Source of the DNA: Pseudomonadota bacterium
GTDB taxonomy: Bacteria > Pseudomonadota > Alphaproteobacteria > Rhizobiales > Devosiaceae
Direction of reading: 5' to 3'
Length of the DNA: 34,391 nucleotides
Assembly: GCA_023390785.1 (NCBI GenBank)
Contig: JAEWCE010000041.1
Span: forward strand, 1 to 34,391
The stretch's first letter is position 1, and each line of letters opens with the position of its first letter. The notes under the pieces were generated by a model. It was given only the letters and a program-made list of their open reading frames with translations, had not been told where the DNA came from and ran no database searches. A program made the position numbers and the translations under genes. This document shows, one piece after another, positions 15,386-24,337 of the stretch.

Positions 15386-15428
15386 AACGCAAAATTATGT
15401 TTGCATAATGCAAACGGGATTTTGCGTT
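15386..15428. promoter_or_regulatory. 43-bp nested palindromic operator with overlapping divergent -10-like elements
   Basis: An outer perfect inverted repeat, AACGCAAAAT (15386-15395) with ATTTTGCGTT (15419-15428), surrounds an inner perfect one, GTTTGCAT-A-ATGCAAAC (15399-15415). Both are centred on 15407. The same bases can be read as two GCAAA-N6-TTTGC dyads at 15389-15404 and 15410-15425, 21 bp apart, about two helical turns. Hexamers CATAAT occur on the plus strand (15404-15409) and on the minus strand (15394-15399), so both divergent promoters may lie inside. The regulator encoded at 15450 is the obvious ligand. It probably represses itself and the minus-strand unit (inference). Confidence 0.75.
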
Positions 15429-15449
15429 CGTCAAGCGGATTTGTCACTT

Positions 15450-16109
15450 ATGGCTGAACTCGAGGGGAAAACGCAGGAGGAACGCATCGCGGCGCTGGTG
15501 AGCGCGGTGGGTGGCCCGGTGCGGGCTGCGACGCTGTTGGGCAAGACGCGGACGCATGTCGACAACATGCGCAAGGCGGGGGCGCCGCTGCGGCTCGAGG
15601 ACGTGCTGGTGCTGGCGCGCGAGTCCGGCGTGACGCTCGACTGGGTCGCGACCGGACAGGCGGTGCGGCCGGACCTGCGCGGCCTCGCCGATGCCGGCGG
15701 TGGCGGCTTCGATGCCCTGCCGAACTTCGTGCGGCTGCTGCCGTTGCGGCCTGAGGTGATCTCTGCCGGCGGCCGAACCATCGAGCGCTGGACCCCATCG
15801 GAGTTTGCGGTGAGCGCACAATGGCTCGACGCGCTTGGGCTCAGCGAGGCAACGGCGCGCTATGCGCTGGCCGGTGACGGGGGGCTGGCGCCGACGATCG
15901 GCAACGGGGCGTTCCTCGTGCTGGACACACGCCAGCAGCCGGCTAGAACGGGCCTCTATCTAGTGGTGGTCGGCGACGAACTGCTGCCGCGGCGGCTGCA
16001 GCGACTGCCCGATGGAACGACCGAGCTGATCGCCGATGCCGATCCACGCTGGCGGTTTGCCGGTGAGGCCGAGATGTACCGGATCGTGTGGGCGGGGCAG
16101 GGCGTCTAG
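15450..16109 (+). CDS. CI/LexA-like transcriptional regulator with degenerate S24 domain
   Basis: A 219-residue regulator made of an N-terminal helix-turn-helix (about residues 8-70: ERIAALVSAVGGPVRAATLL, then DWVATGQ) and a C-terminal LexA/CI-like domain (about 95-215). The domain junction looks like phage-repressor relatives, with the FAVSAQWLDALGL segment before the core. The peptidase motif is degenerate: where active members read GDSMxPTI, this one reads GDGGLAPTI (142-150). The Lys of the VKRL-type motif is replaced by Arg (RRLQR, 181-185). Self-cleavage is therefore unlikely, and the domain may serve for dimerisation or ligand sensing. ATG 15450 is preferred; an ATG at 15408 lies inside the operator palindrome. 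The gene is divergent from the ALDH unit. Confidence 0.85.
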   Translation: MAELEGKTQEERIAALVSAVGGPVRAATLLGKTRTHVDNMRKAGAPLRLEDVLVLARESGVTLDWVATGQAVRPDLRGLADAGGGGFDALPNFVRLLPLRPEVISAGGRTIERWTPSEFAVSAQWLDALGLSEATARYALAGDGGLAPTIGNGAFLVLDTRQQPARTGLYLVVVGDELLPRRLQRLPDGTTELIADADPRWRFAGEAEMYRIVWAGQGV

Positions 16110-16130
16110 CGCCATCTGCGCGACCGTGCC

Positions 16131-17716
<1,586 letters not shown>

Positions 17717-17720
<4 letters not shown>

Positions 17721-18598
17721 TGGCGGCTCCGCTGCAGGCGCGGATCGAAGATGTCGCGCAGCCCGTCGCCCATCAGATTGAGGCCGAGCACGGTCAGCAC
17801 GATGGCAAGGCCGGGGATGATGGCGAGGTGCGGAGCCAGCGAGATCAGCGTCTGGCTGTCGGCCAGCATCTTGCCCCAGCTCGGGGTTGGCGGCTGGGCG
17901 CCGAGGCCGACATAGGCAAGCGCGGCTTCGGCCAGGATGCCGAGCGAAAACTGGATGGTGATCTGCACCACCAGCGTGTTGAGAATGTTGGGCAGGATAT
18001 GCTCGACCGAAATGCGGGTGGCGCCCTTGCCGGCGACGCGGGCGGCGAGGATGAAGTCGCGCGTCCAGATGCTGAGTGCGGCGGCACGGCTGAGGCGGGC
18101 GAACACCGGGATATTGAAGATGCCGATGGCGATGACGGCATTGGTGGCGCTGGGGCCGAAGACGGCGGTGATGAGGATTGCGATCAGCAGCGCCGGGAAG
18201 GCGAAGACCAGGTCGTTGAGTCGCATGATGGCTTCGTCGAGCAGCGTTCCGCGCCGCGCCGCGGCCCACAGCCCGAGCGGCACCCCGATGCCGACGCCGA
18301 CGGTGACGGCGATGAGGGCGACCGCAAGCGAGGTGCGAGCGCCGACCAGGACCTGCGAGAACACGTCGCGGCCGTATTGGTCGGTGCCAAACCAGTGGGC
18401 GGCGGTCGGCGCGTGGAGCTTGTTGGGGATGTCCTGCGCGGCAAAATCGTAGGGCGTCCACACGAAGCTCAGGAGCGCGATGCCGACGAACAGCAGCGTG
18501 ACGATGGCGCCGGCGATGAAGCTGGGCGAGCGCAACGCCGCGCGCAGCAGCGAGCCGCGCGGCATGTCGATGGAGGCGATGCCGGCGTTGGCCATCAT
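17717..18598 (-). CDS. Peptide ABC transporter permease, DppC family
   Basis: A 293-residue inner-membrane permease. The N-terminal domain carries one membrane segment (about 28-48) and the DppC-type motif HWFGTDQYGRDVFSQVLVGA (residues 68-87). The coupling loop for the ATPase is EHILPNILNTL in the C-terminal half, preceded by RDFILAARVAGKGATR, and it ends with GDGLRDIFDPRLQ, also typical of the family. Six hydrophobic segments are apparent. The ATG at 18598 overlaps the dppB stop; a second ATG directly follows it. The stop overlaps the ATPase start. It pairs with the DppB protein to form the channel. Confidence 0.93.
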
Positions 18599-19539
18599 CG
18601 CCTCCTGAGCCGCGGGTCGACCGCGAGATAGCTGAGGTCGACCAGGAAATTGACGAGGATCACGGCGAAGACCAGCAGCATCACCACCGATTTCACCACG
18701 ATCAGGTCACGCTGGGTGATGCCCTGGAAGATGAGGCGGCCGAGGCCGGGCAGGTAGAAGACGTTTTCGATAATGATGGCACCGGCGAGCAGGAAGGCGA
18801 ATTGCAGGCCGACGATGGTCAGCACCGGGATCAGGGCGTTGCGCACGGCGTGGCGCCACAGGGTTGCGCGCTGCGACAGGCCGCGGGCACGGGCGGAGCG
18901 GATGTAGTCTTCCTCGAGCGTGTCGAGCAGTGCCGAGCGCATGACGCGGGCGAGGATCGAGGCCTGCGGCAGCGCCAGCGCGATGGCGGGCAAGGTGAGG
19001 GAGCGAAGGCCGAACCACAGGCCCTTGTCCCAGCCGGGAAAGCCGCCGGCGGAAAACCAGTGCAGGATCACCGCGAACACCCAGACGAGCAGGATCGCGA
19101 ACCAGAAATTGGGGACGGCGACGCCGAACTGGGTGACCCCCATGACGGCAAAATCGGTTCTGGAATTGCGTTTCGCCGCCGCCAGGATGCCGGCGGGAAA
19201 GGCAATCAGGATGGTGAGGGTCAGCGACAGCACGGCCAGCGGCAGCGACACGCCGAGGCGTTGCAGCACCAGTTCGGTCACCGGGGTCTTGTAGGTGTAG
19301 GAGATGCCCAGATCGCCATGCAGCATGCCCAAAAGCCAGGTGACGTAGCGGCTGAACGCCGGCTGGTCGAGGCCGAGTTGTTCACGCAGCGCAGCAAGGG
19401 TGTCGGGCTGGGCGTTCATGCCCAACATGAACTGCGCTGGATCGCCGGGCACGACCTCGAGGATCAGGAAGATGACGATGGACGCGATCAGCAGGCTGAT
19501 GACGAGCGAGCCCAGGCGGCCAAGCAGATAGGTGGACAT
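18595..19539 (-). CDS. Peptide ABC transporter permease, DppB family
   Basis: A 314-residue inner-membrane permease with about six membrane segments. Family marks are VVPGDPAQFMLGMNAQPDTL near the N terminus, GLDQPAFSRYVTWLLGMLHGDLG, and the coupling loop EEDYIRSARARGLSQRATLWRHAVRNALIPVL, with the EAA-like pattern. The C terminus reads FYLPGLGRLIFQGITQRDL and VDPRLRRR. I chose ATG 19539; a TTG four codons upstream (19551) is also in frame. No good ribosome site precedes either, so translation may be modest relative to the binding protein. It is separated from the upstream binding-protein gene by about 200 bases full of stem-loops. Confidence 0.92.
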   Translation of the reverse strand: MSTYLLGRLGSLVISLLIASIVIFLILEVVPGDPAQFMLGMNAQPDTLAALREQLGLDQPAFSRYVTWLLGMLHGDLGISYTYKTPVTELVLQRLGVSLPLAVLSLTLTILIAFPAGILAAAKRNSRTDFAVMGVTQFGVAVPNFWFAILLVWVFAVILHWFSAGGFPGWDKGLWFGLRSLTLPAIALALPQASILARVMRSALLDTLEEDYIRSARARGLSQRATLWRHAVRNALIPVLTIVGLQFAFLLAGAIIIENVFYLPGLGRLIFQGITQRDLIVVKSVVMLLVFAVILVNFLVDLSYLAVDPRLRRR

Positions 19540-19578
19540 CGGGCTATTCAACCATGCTCATGCGAGCGCGCAAGCGGC

Positions 19579-19722
19579 GTGACGGCTACGGTCACAATTC
19601 CTCCCCAGCGCCGACAGGCGTGCGGGGAAGGCGTAAACAGGGGGGGCCATGCGAACCGGTGATTGTGGCCACCCCCTTCTGTCGGATCGCCGCCACCTTC
19701 CCGACGCTGCGCGTCGGGAAGG
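19579..19722. repeat. Cluster of consecutive stem-loops (REP-like) between binding-protein and permease genes
   Basis: The 204-base gap from 19540 to 19743 has no gene but contains several stem-loops. A small GTGAC/GTCAC hairpin spans 19579-19595. An imperfect TCCCC..GGGGA hairpin spans 19602-19628. A ten-pair G-rich stem with one bulge spans 19640-19676. A perfect 12-bp stem, CCTTCCCGACGC/GCGTCGGGAAGG with loop TGC, spans 19696-19722. None is followed by a T-run on the minus strand. They may protect the upstream binding-protein message from 3' decay or attenuate transcription into the permeases. They could also be a dispersed palindromic repeat family of this genome. Confidence 0.7.
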
Positions 19723-19743
19723 GAACTGACTGCGGGATTGGTG

Positions 19744-21222
19744 CTACTGCGCCCAGGACATCTCGGAGACGATCGTCGCCGGGATCGGGGCATTTTCCCA
19801 GATACCCTTGAGGTCCTTGTTGGCCACCGTGATGTTGGGCAACTCGAACAGGAAGCCGGCAGCGAAATCGTTGGCCAGCAGCTTCTGGACGTCCTGCTTG
19901 AGTTCGGTCTGCTTGGCGGGATCGGTGGTGTTACCCAGCTCCGTCATCAGCTTGGCGAATTCCGGGTTCTTGTAGTTGAAGTAGTAGCCGTCCCTGCCGA
20001 AATTGCCGAAATCATTGGGCTCGACGTGGCTGATGATGGTCAGGTCGTAGTCCTTGTTGGTGAACACGTTGGAGAGCCAGTCGGCCCATTCGACATTGGT
20101 GATGTCGACCTTGATGCCGATATTGGCGAGCTCCTGCTGGATCACCGGGCCGGCGGCGCGAGCATACTGGGCCGGCGGCAGCTTCAGCGACAACGTCAGG
20201 TCCTTCACGCCGGCTTCGGCGAGCAGGGCCTTGGATTTGTCGGGGTCGAAGTTGGAGATCGACGTCAAGTCGATATAGGCGGGATCGCCCGGCGAGAAGA
20301 ACGAGCCGATGGGCGTGCCGTAGCCGAACTGCGCGGCGTCGATGATCGCCTTGCGGTCGATGGCGTGGGCGATGGCCTCGCGCACCTTGATGTTGTCGAG
20401 CGGTGCCTTGCCGTTGTTCATGGCCAGCACGGTTTCGCCCTGGGTCGAGCCCACGGTCACCGAGAAGCGCGGGTCGGCCTTGATCTGGTCGAGGGCCTCG
20501 GGCGCGGGGAAGCCGCCGAACACGTCAACGTCGCCGGCGAGGATCGAGGCGACCGCCGCGGTCGGATCGGAGATGAACTTGATGGTCGCCTTCTCGATCG
20601 ATGGCTTGGCGCCCCAATAATCGGTGTTCGCAACGAGGGTGACATGGTCGCCCTTGACCCAGTCGCTGAAGCGATAGGGGCCGGTGCCGACCGGGTTGGT
20701 GGCGTTGGTGGCCGCCGTCTTCTGCGAGACGATCACCGCGTCGCCCCAGCCCATGTCGTAGAGGAAATCGCCCTGCGGGCCGCTGAGGGTCACCTTGACG
20801 GTGTTGGGGTCGACGACGTCGACCGAGGCGATCTTGGCGAAGAGCTGCTTCTGTGCGTTGACCGACTTTTCGCCGCGGGCGGCGTCGAGCGAATACTTCA
20901 CGTCGTCGGCGGTGAAGGGGGTGCCGTCCTGGAACTTGACGCCCTCCTGCAGGTGGAAGGTGTAGGTCAGGCCGTCGGGCGAGATATCCCAGGATTTGGC
21001 GAGGAGCGGCTGCACCGCGCCGTCGCGGTCGATGCGGGTCAGGCCCTCGAAGATGTTGTCGTAGGTCACCGAGCGGATGGCGGCGGCGGCGCCGCCGGTG
21101 GTGGGATCGAGGCTCGGGGGCTCGAGCTGCATTGCGATATTCACGTCGGTCCGCGATTGGGCATAAGCGGTGCCCGACAGCATAGCGCCGGCAATCGCCA
21201 GCAAAATCAAGGATTTGCGCAT
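19744..21222 (-). CDS. Peptide-type ABC transporter substrate-binding protein (SBP family 5)
   Basis: A 492-residue periplasmic binding protein of the DppA/OppA family. The signal peptide is visible as MRKSLILLAIAGAMLSG with a likely cleavage after AYA (residue about 22). The family signature region is QPLLAKSWDISPDGLTYTFH, followed by LQEGVKFQDGTPFTADDVKYSL. NPVGTGPYRFSDWVKGDH and VREAIAHAIDRKAII are also characteristic. ATG 21222 follows a GGGAAGGGAC ribosome site and starts the signal peptide; the longer frame upstream lacks sense. Peptides or peptide-like compounds are the likely cargo, consistent with the M20 peptidase upstream. The leader holds a strong hairpin overlapping the ribosome site (21231-21270). 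Confidence 0.93.
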   Translation of the reverse strand: MRKSLILLAIAGAMLSGTAYAQSRTDVNIAMQLEPPSLDPTTGGAAAAIRSVTYDNIFEGLTRIDRDGAVQPLLAKSWDISPDGLTYTFHLQEGVKFQDGTPFTADDVKYSLDAARGEKSVNAQKQLFAKIASVDVVDPNTVKVTLSGPQGDFLYDMGWGDAVIVSQKTAATNATNPVGTGPYRFSDWVKGDHVTLVANTDYWGAKPSIEKATIKFISDPTAAVASILAGDVDVFGGFPAPEALDQIKADPRFSVTVGSTQGETVLAMNNGKAPLDNIKVREAIAHAIDRKAIIDAAQFGYGTPIGSFFSPGDPAYIDLTSISNFDPDKSKALLAEAGVKDLTLSLKLPPAQYARAAGPVIQQELANIGIKVDITNVEWADWLSNVFTNKDYDLTIISHVEPNDFGNFGRDGYYFNYKNPEFAKLMTELGNTTDPAKQTELKQDVQKLLANDFAAGFLFELPNITVANKDLKGIWENAPIPATIVSEMSWAQ

Positions 21223-21230
21223 GAATGTCC

Positions 21231-21270
21231 CTTCCCGTGAGGCAGCCGCCTGGTGCGGCCTTACGGGAAG
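21231..21270 (-). promoter_or_regulatory. Leader hairpin overlapping the Shine-Dalgarno of the peptide-binding-protein gene
   Basis: CTTCCCGTGAGGC (21231-21243) pairs with GCCTTACGGGAAG (21258-21270) over 13 positions with one G-T wobble. On the message (minus strand) the 3' arm ends CACGGGAAG and runs straight into GGACATTC-ATG, so half of the AGGGA ribosome site is inside the stem. The loop can form an extra GCCGC/GCGGC pair. Without a T-run it is not a terminator. Control of translation or of mRNA stability is the likely effect. Confidence 0.65.
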
Positions 21271-21322
21271 CTTAGAACGATTTTGCGCGCACACAAATGG
21301 TCTTTGGGGACAGAAAATCCGC

Positions 21323-22609
21323 TTATCGGGCCGTAAGCAGATTTTCCAGCGCCAGCGCCATCACCTTGGCCGAATCGAGCATGTCGGTGATGCCGACATA
21401 TTCGTCGGGCTGGTGCGCCAGATCGAGGATGCCGGGACCGTAGGCGATACAGTTGTGCAGCCGGCCGATGCGGTCGATGTGCTTCTGGTCGTAGGTTCCG
21501 GGTGAGACGACATAGTCCGGACTGAGGCCGAGTACCCGGGAGATGGCGTCATCGACGGCGCGAACGACGGGCGCCGCCTTGTCGGTCATGGTCGGCGGGA
21601 TCGTCCACAGGTCGCGCAGCTCGTAGCTGAAGCCGGGGCGCGTCGCCTTCAGCCGCTCGAGCAGGTCGAGCACCTCCTGACGCACAGCCTCGGGCTTCTC
21701 TTCGATCAGATAGCGGCGGTCGATGACGATGCGGGCCGAGTGGGCCACAACCGGGGCCGGAAAGCCGGTGTAGCCTTCCTCGGGTTCGGGCTGGCCGCCG
21801 TGGATGGAGTTGATGTTGAGCGTCGATTGCCGGGCGAGGGGCGGCACCACGGGCATCGCCGTCTCGCGCGCGGCGAGCGCCGGGTAGAGGCTGGTTTCGA
21901 TCTCGCCCAGCAGTGCCGCCATATGCCGGATGGCGCTGTCGCCGAGGAACGGCATCGAGCCATGGGCGATCCGGCCATGGGTTTCGATCTCGGCCCACCA
22001 CACGCCGCGATGGCCAAGGCAGATGCGGTTCTTGTTGAGCGGCTCGGGAATGATGACGTGCTGCACGCGATCGGGCGAGAACATGCCGTTCCCGGCGAGG
22101 TACGCGACCCCGCCATAGCCGCCGGTTTCCTCGTCGGCGGTGGCGGAAATCTCGACCGCGCCGGAGAAATCGGGATGGGTGTCGATGAAGGCCTCGGCGG
22201 CGATGATGGAGGCAGCGAGGCCGCCCTTCATGTCGCAGGCGCCGCGGCCATAGACCTTGTCGTCCTTCACCTCGCCGCCGAACGGGTCGACGGTCCAGCC
22301 GCTGCCGATCTCGACGACGTCGTGATGCGAGTTGAAGTGCACCGTGTCGCCGGGGGCGGTGCCGGGCCGGCGGGCGACGAGGTTCCAGCGCGGGTATTTG
22401 TCGATGTCGCCGACGGCGCCCTCGGCGCGGATCAACTCGATTTCGGGAAAGCGCGGCTTCAGCCGGCGTTCGACGTACTCGCAGATCTCTCGGTAGGCGG
22501 TGCCGGGCGGATTGACGGTCGGAATGCGGATCAGGTCGGCAGTGAGCGCCACGAGGTCGTCGCGGCGGCTGTCGATGGCGTCGGAGACGCTGGTGGTCGG
22601 CTGGGTCAT
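21323..22609 (-). CDS. M20-family metallopeptidase (ArgE/DapE-like)
   Basis: A 428-residue cytoplasmic zinc hydrolase of the ArgE/DapE/ACY1/CPG2 family. Metal-site and catalytic residues are readable: H95 and D97 in FNSHHDVV, the bridging D126 in GRGACDMKGG, catalytic E160 and ligand E161 in ATADEETGG, E189 in IIPEP, and a C-terminal His in LDLAHQPDEYVG. The dimerisation domain (about 205-330) has THGRIAHGSMP. Likely substrates are N-acyl amino acids or small peptides delivered by the importer encoded downstream; ArgE or DapE biosynthetic identity is less likely in this setting. ATG 22609 gives a natural start, and the long open frame upstream overlaps the kinase gene. It lies 31 bases after the kinase and 100 bases before the binding-protein gene. 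Confidence 0.9.
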   Translation of the reverse strand: MTQPTTSVSDAIDSRRDDLVALTADLIRIPTVNPPGTAYREICEYVERRLKPRFPEIELIRAEGAVGDIDKYPRWNLVARRPGTAPGDTVHFNSHHDVVEIGSGWTVDPFGGEVKDDKVYGRGACDMKGGLAASIIAAEAFIDTHPDFSGAVEISATADEETGGYGGVAYLAGNGMFSPDRVQHVIIPEPLNKNRICLGHRGVWWAEIETHGRIAHGSMPFLGDSAIRHMAALLGEIETSLYPALAARETAMPVVPPLARQSTLNINSIHGGQPEPEEGYTGFPAPVVAHSARIVIDRRYLIEEKPEAVRQEVLDLLERLKATRPGFSYELRDLWTIPPTMTDKAAPVVRAVDDAISRVLGLSPDYVVSPGTYDQKHIDRIGRLHNCIAYGPGILDLAHQPDEYVGITDMLDSAKVMALALENLLTAR

Positions 22610-22640
22610 GCCGCCATGGTGGCGGCGCCCGGCGGCGAGG

Positions 22641-24203
22641 TCAATCGGCGCGGGGGACGATTTGCGCGAGGAGCTTTTCGAGGTCCGACTGGAAGAAGGG
22701 CTTGGACAGCCGCGGAATGCTCTGGTCGGCACCCGGCGGGAGTTCGGCGTAGCCTGTGGCCAGCACCACACGCAAATGCGGGTTGAGCTCCTGGGCGGCA
22801 TCGATCAACTGGATGCCGGTCATCTGCGGCATCGCCTGGTCGGTGATCATCAGGTCGAAGCCGTTGTTGTTGCGAAGCTGTTCGAGTGCGAGCTGGCCCG
22901 AATGCACCTCCACCACCTCGTGCCCGAGATCCTCGAGCATCGCCGAGGTGTTCATTGCGACGAGGAAGTCGTCGTCGACGACAAGCACGCGCAGTGGCCG
23001 GTCGGGTTCGGGCTCGGCGGGGATCGTCGGCTCGGCAGGTTCGGCGGCCGGGGCATCGACAGCCTCTGCAGTTGCTTCAGGGAGCCAGAGGGTAACCGTG
23101 GTGCCGACGCCGAGCGTGCTCTCGATTATCACCGTGCCGCCCGATTGCTCGGTGAGGCCACGCACCATGGCAAGGCCGAGTCCGGTGCCCTTGCCGACGC
23201 CCTTGGTGGTGAAGAACGGCTCGGTGGCATGGGCCAGCGTCTCGTCGTCCATGCCGGTGCCGGTGTCGGTCAGCGACAGCGTCACATAGCGGCCTGGGTC
23301 GAGTCCAGCGCGCCGGCTCTGCAGAACCTGGTTTTCGGCGGTGATGACCAGGCGACCGCCTTCGGACATGGCGTCCTTGGCGTTGACCGCGAGGTTAAGG
23401 ATCGCCAGCTCGAGCTGGTTGGCATCGATGAGAACGTGGCTCAGGGGACCAACGGTGTAGGTCTCGATCTCGATCGTGGGGCCGAGTGAGCGGGCCAGCA
23501 GTTCGGTCATGCTGGAGACGAGGCCGGCGACGTCGACGAGGTCGGGCCGCAATTCCTGCCGTCGCGCAAAAGCCAGCATGCGCTGGGTAAGCGAGGCGCC
23601 GCGGCGGGCGCCCTGCATGGCGTTGTCGATGAGCCGGATCAGGCGCTGGTCGTCCGGGATGCGCTTGCGCAGCAGTTCGAGGCTGCCGGTGATGGCCATC
23701 AGCAGATTGTTGAAATCGTGGGCCACGCCGCCGGTCAGCCGGCCGATGGCTTCCATCTTCTGGCTCTGCAGCAGCTCTTCCTTGGTCTGGGCCAGCGACA
23801 GCGCCGCCTCGCGCCGCTCGGTGAGATCGCGCGTCACCTTGGCGAAGCCGATAGTATGGCCCTCCTCGTCGCGAATGACATCGATGATGACGTGGGCCCA
23901 AAAACGGGAGCCGTCCTTGCGGACGCGCCAGCCCTCGTACTCGAAACGACCCTCAGTTTCCGCCGTGTGCAGCGCCCGCTCCGGCATGTTCGCGGCGCGA
24001 TCCTCTTCGGTATAGAAGCGAGAGAAATGCTGGCCGAGGATTTCGTCGGCCTTGTAGCCCTTGAAGCGCTCTGCACCGGGGTTCCAGCTGGCGACATAGC
24101 CCTCGGCGTCCAGCATGAAGATGGCGTAGTCGGCAATTGCGTCGACAAGCAGCCGATATCGGTCGGCCTCGTTCATCGCCAGGATGGATCGGACTTCGGT
24201 CAT
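22641..24203 (-). CDS. PAS-domain hybrid histidine kinase with C-terminal receiver
   Basis: A 520-residue soluble sensor kinase with no membrane segment. A PAS domain (about 14-130) ends in GFAKVTRDLTERREAA. The HisKA phosphoacceptor is H162 in GGVAHDFNNLLM. The ATPase domain shows the N box LNLAVNAKDAM (N274), G1 DTGTGM (313-318) and G2 GKGTGLGLAMV. A Glu/Pro/Ala-rich linker (378-401) leads to a receiver domain with VVDDD, the phosphoacceptor D455 in MITDQAMP and K501. There is no output domain, so signal must leave by phosphotransfer or the receiver may modulate the kinase. ATG 24203 is used; an ATG at residue 10 is an alternative. It precedes the M20 peptidase gene by 31 bases, which may or may not mean shared function. 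Confidence 0.92.
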   Translation of the reverse strand: MTEVRSILAMNEADRYRLLVDAIADYAIFMLDAEGYVASWNPGAERFKGYKADEILGQHFSRFYTEEDRAANMPERALHTAETEGRFEYEGWRVRKDGSRFWAHVIIDVIRDEEGHTIGFAKVTRDLTERREAALSLAQTKEELLQSQKMEAIGRLTGGVAHDFNNLLMAITGSLELLRKRIPDDQRLIRLIDNAMQGARRGASLTQRMLAFARRQELRPDLVDVAGLVSSMTELLARSLGPTIEIETYTVGPLSHVLIDANQLELAILNLAVNAKDAMSEGGRLVITAENQVLQSRRAGLDPGRYVTLSLTDTGTGMDDETLAHATEPFFTTKGVGKGTGLGLAMVRGLTEQSGGTVIIESTLGVGTTVTLWLPEATAEAVDAPAAEPAEPTIPAEPEPDRPLRVLVVDDDFLVAMNTSAMLEDLGHEVVEVHSGQLALEQLRNNNGFDLMITDQAMPQMTGIQLIDAAQELNPHLRVVLATGYAELPPGADQSIPRLSKPFFQSDLEKLLAQIVPRAD

Positions 24204-24209
24204 GAGTTC

Positions 24210-24234
24210 CCCGCCGCGCCTACACTGCGGCGGG
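24210..24234 (-). promoter_or_regulatory. Leader hairpin at the ribosome site of the histidine kinase gene
   Basis: CCCGCCGC (24210-24217) and GCGGCGGG (24227-24234) form a perfect 8-bp stem with a nine-base loop. On the message (minus strand) its 3' arm supplies GGGG of the Shine-Dalgarno, five bases before the ATG at 24203. It may limit kinase translation. The rest of the 134-base gap down to the transporter ATPase gene shows no gene and no T-run terminator. Confidence 0.5.
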
Positions 24235-24337
24235 ATTGGAACGGTGAAAAGGGGGAAAGGTTCCCGGGGATGCGGCGAGGCGCCCGGGGCGATGGACGGC
24301 CACGCGCCCAGTGGTCACGGGAAGGACCTCAATTGGG

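Noticed and set aside
15328..15447. N-terminal extension of the small hypothetical protein to 15447.
   Set aside because: It would translate the whole operator region. The ATG at 15327 has a better ribosome site.
15408..15449. Earlier ATG (15408) for the S24-like regulator, adding 14 residues.
   Set aside because: The codon lies inside the operator palindrome and next to the -10-like hexamer, and the extra residues have no family counterpart.
17721..18461. Upstream extension of the fused DppDF frame through dppC, giving a 776-residue product.
   Set aside because: The extra part is an out-of-frame reading of the permease. ATG 17720 starts the ATPase directly and overlaps the dppC stop.
19663..21240. 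Very long plus-strand open frame opposite the peptide-binding-protein gene (525 codons), and similar ones opposite the ALDH (3147-4460) and the polymerase-like gene (31852-33426).
   Set aside because: Each is an exact antisense shadow of a confidently identified gene in GC-rich DNA. Their translations are rich in Arg, Gly, Asp and His with no recognisable motifs.
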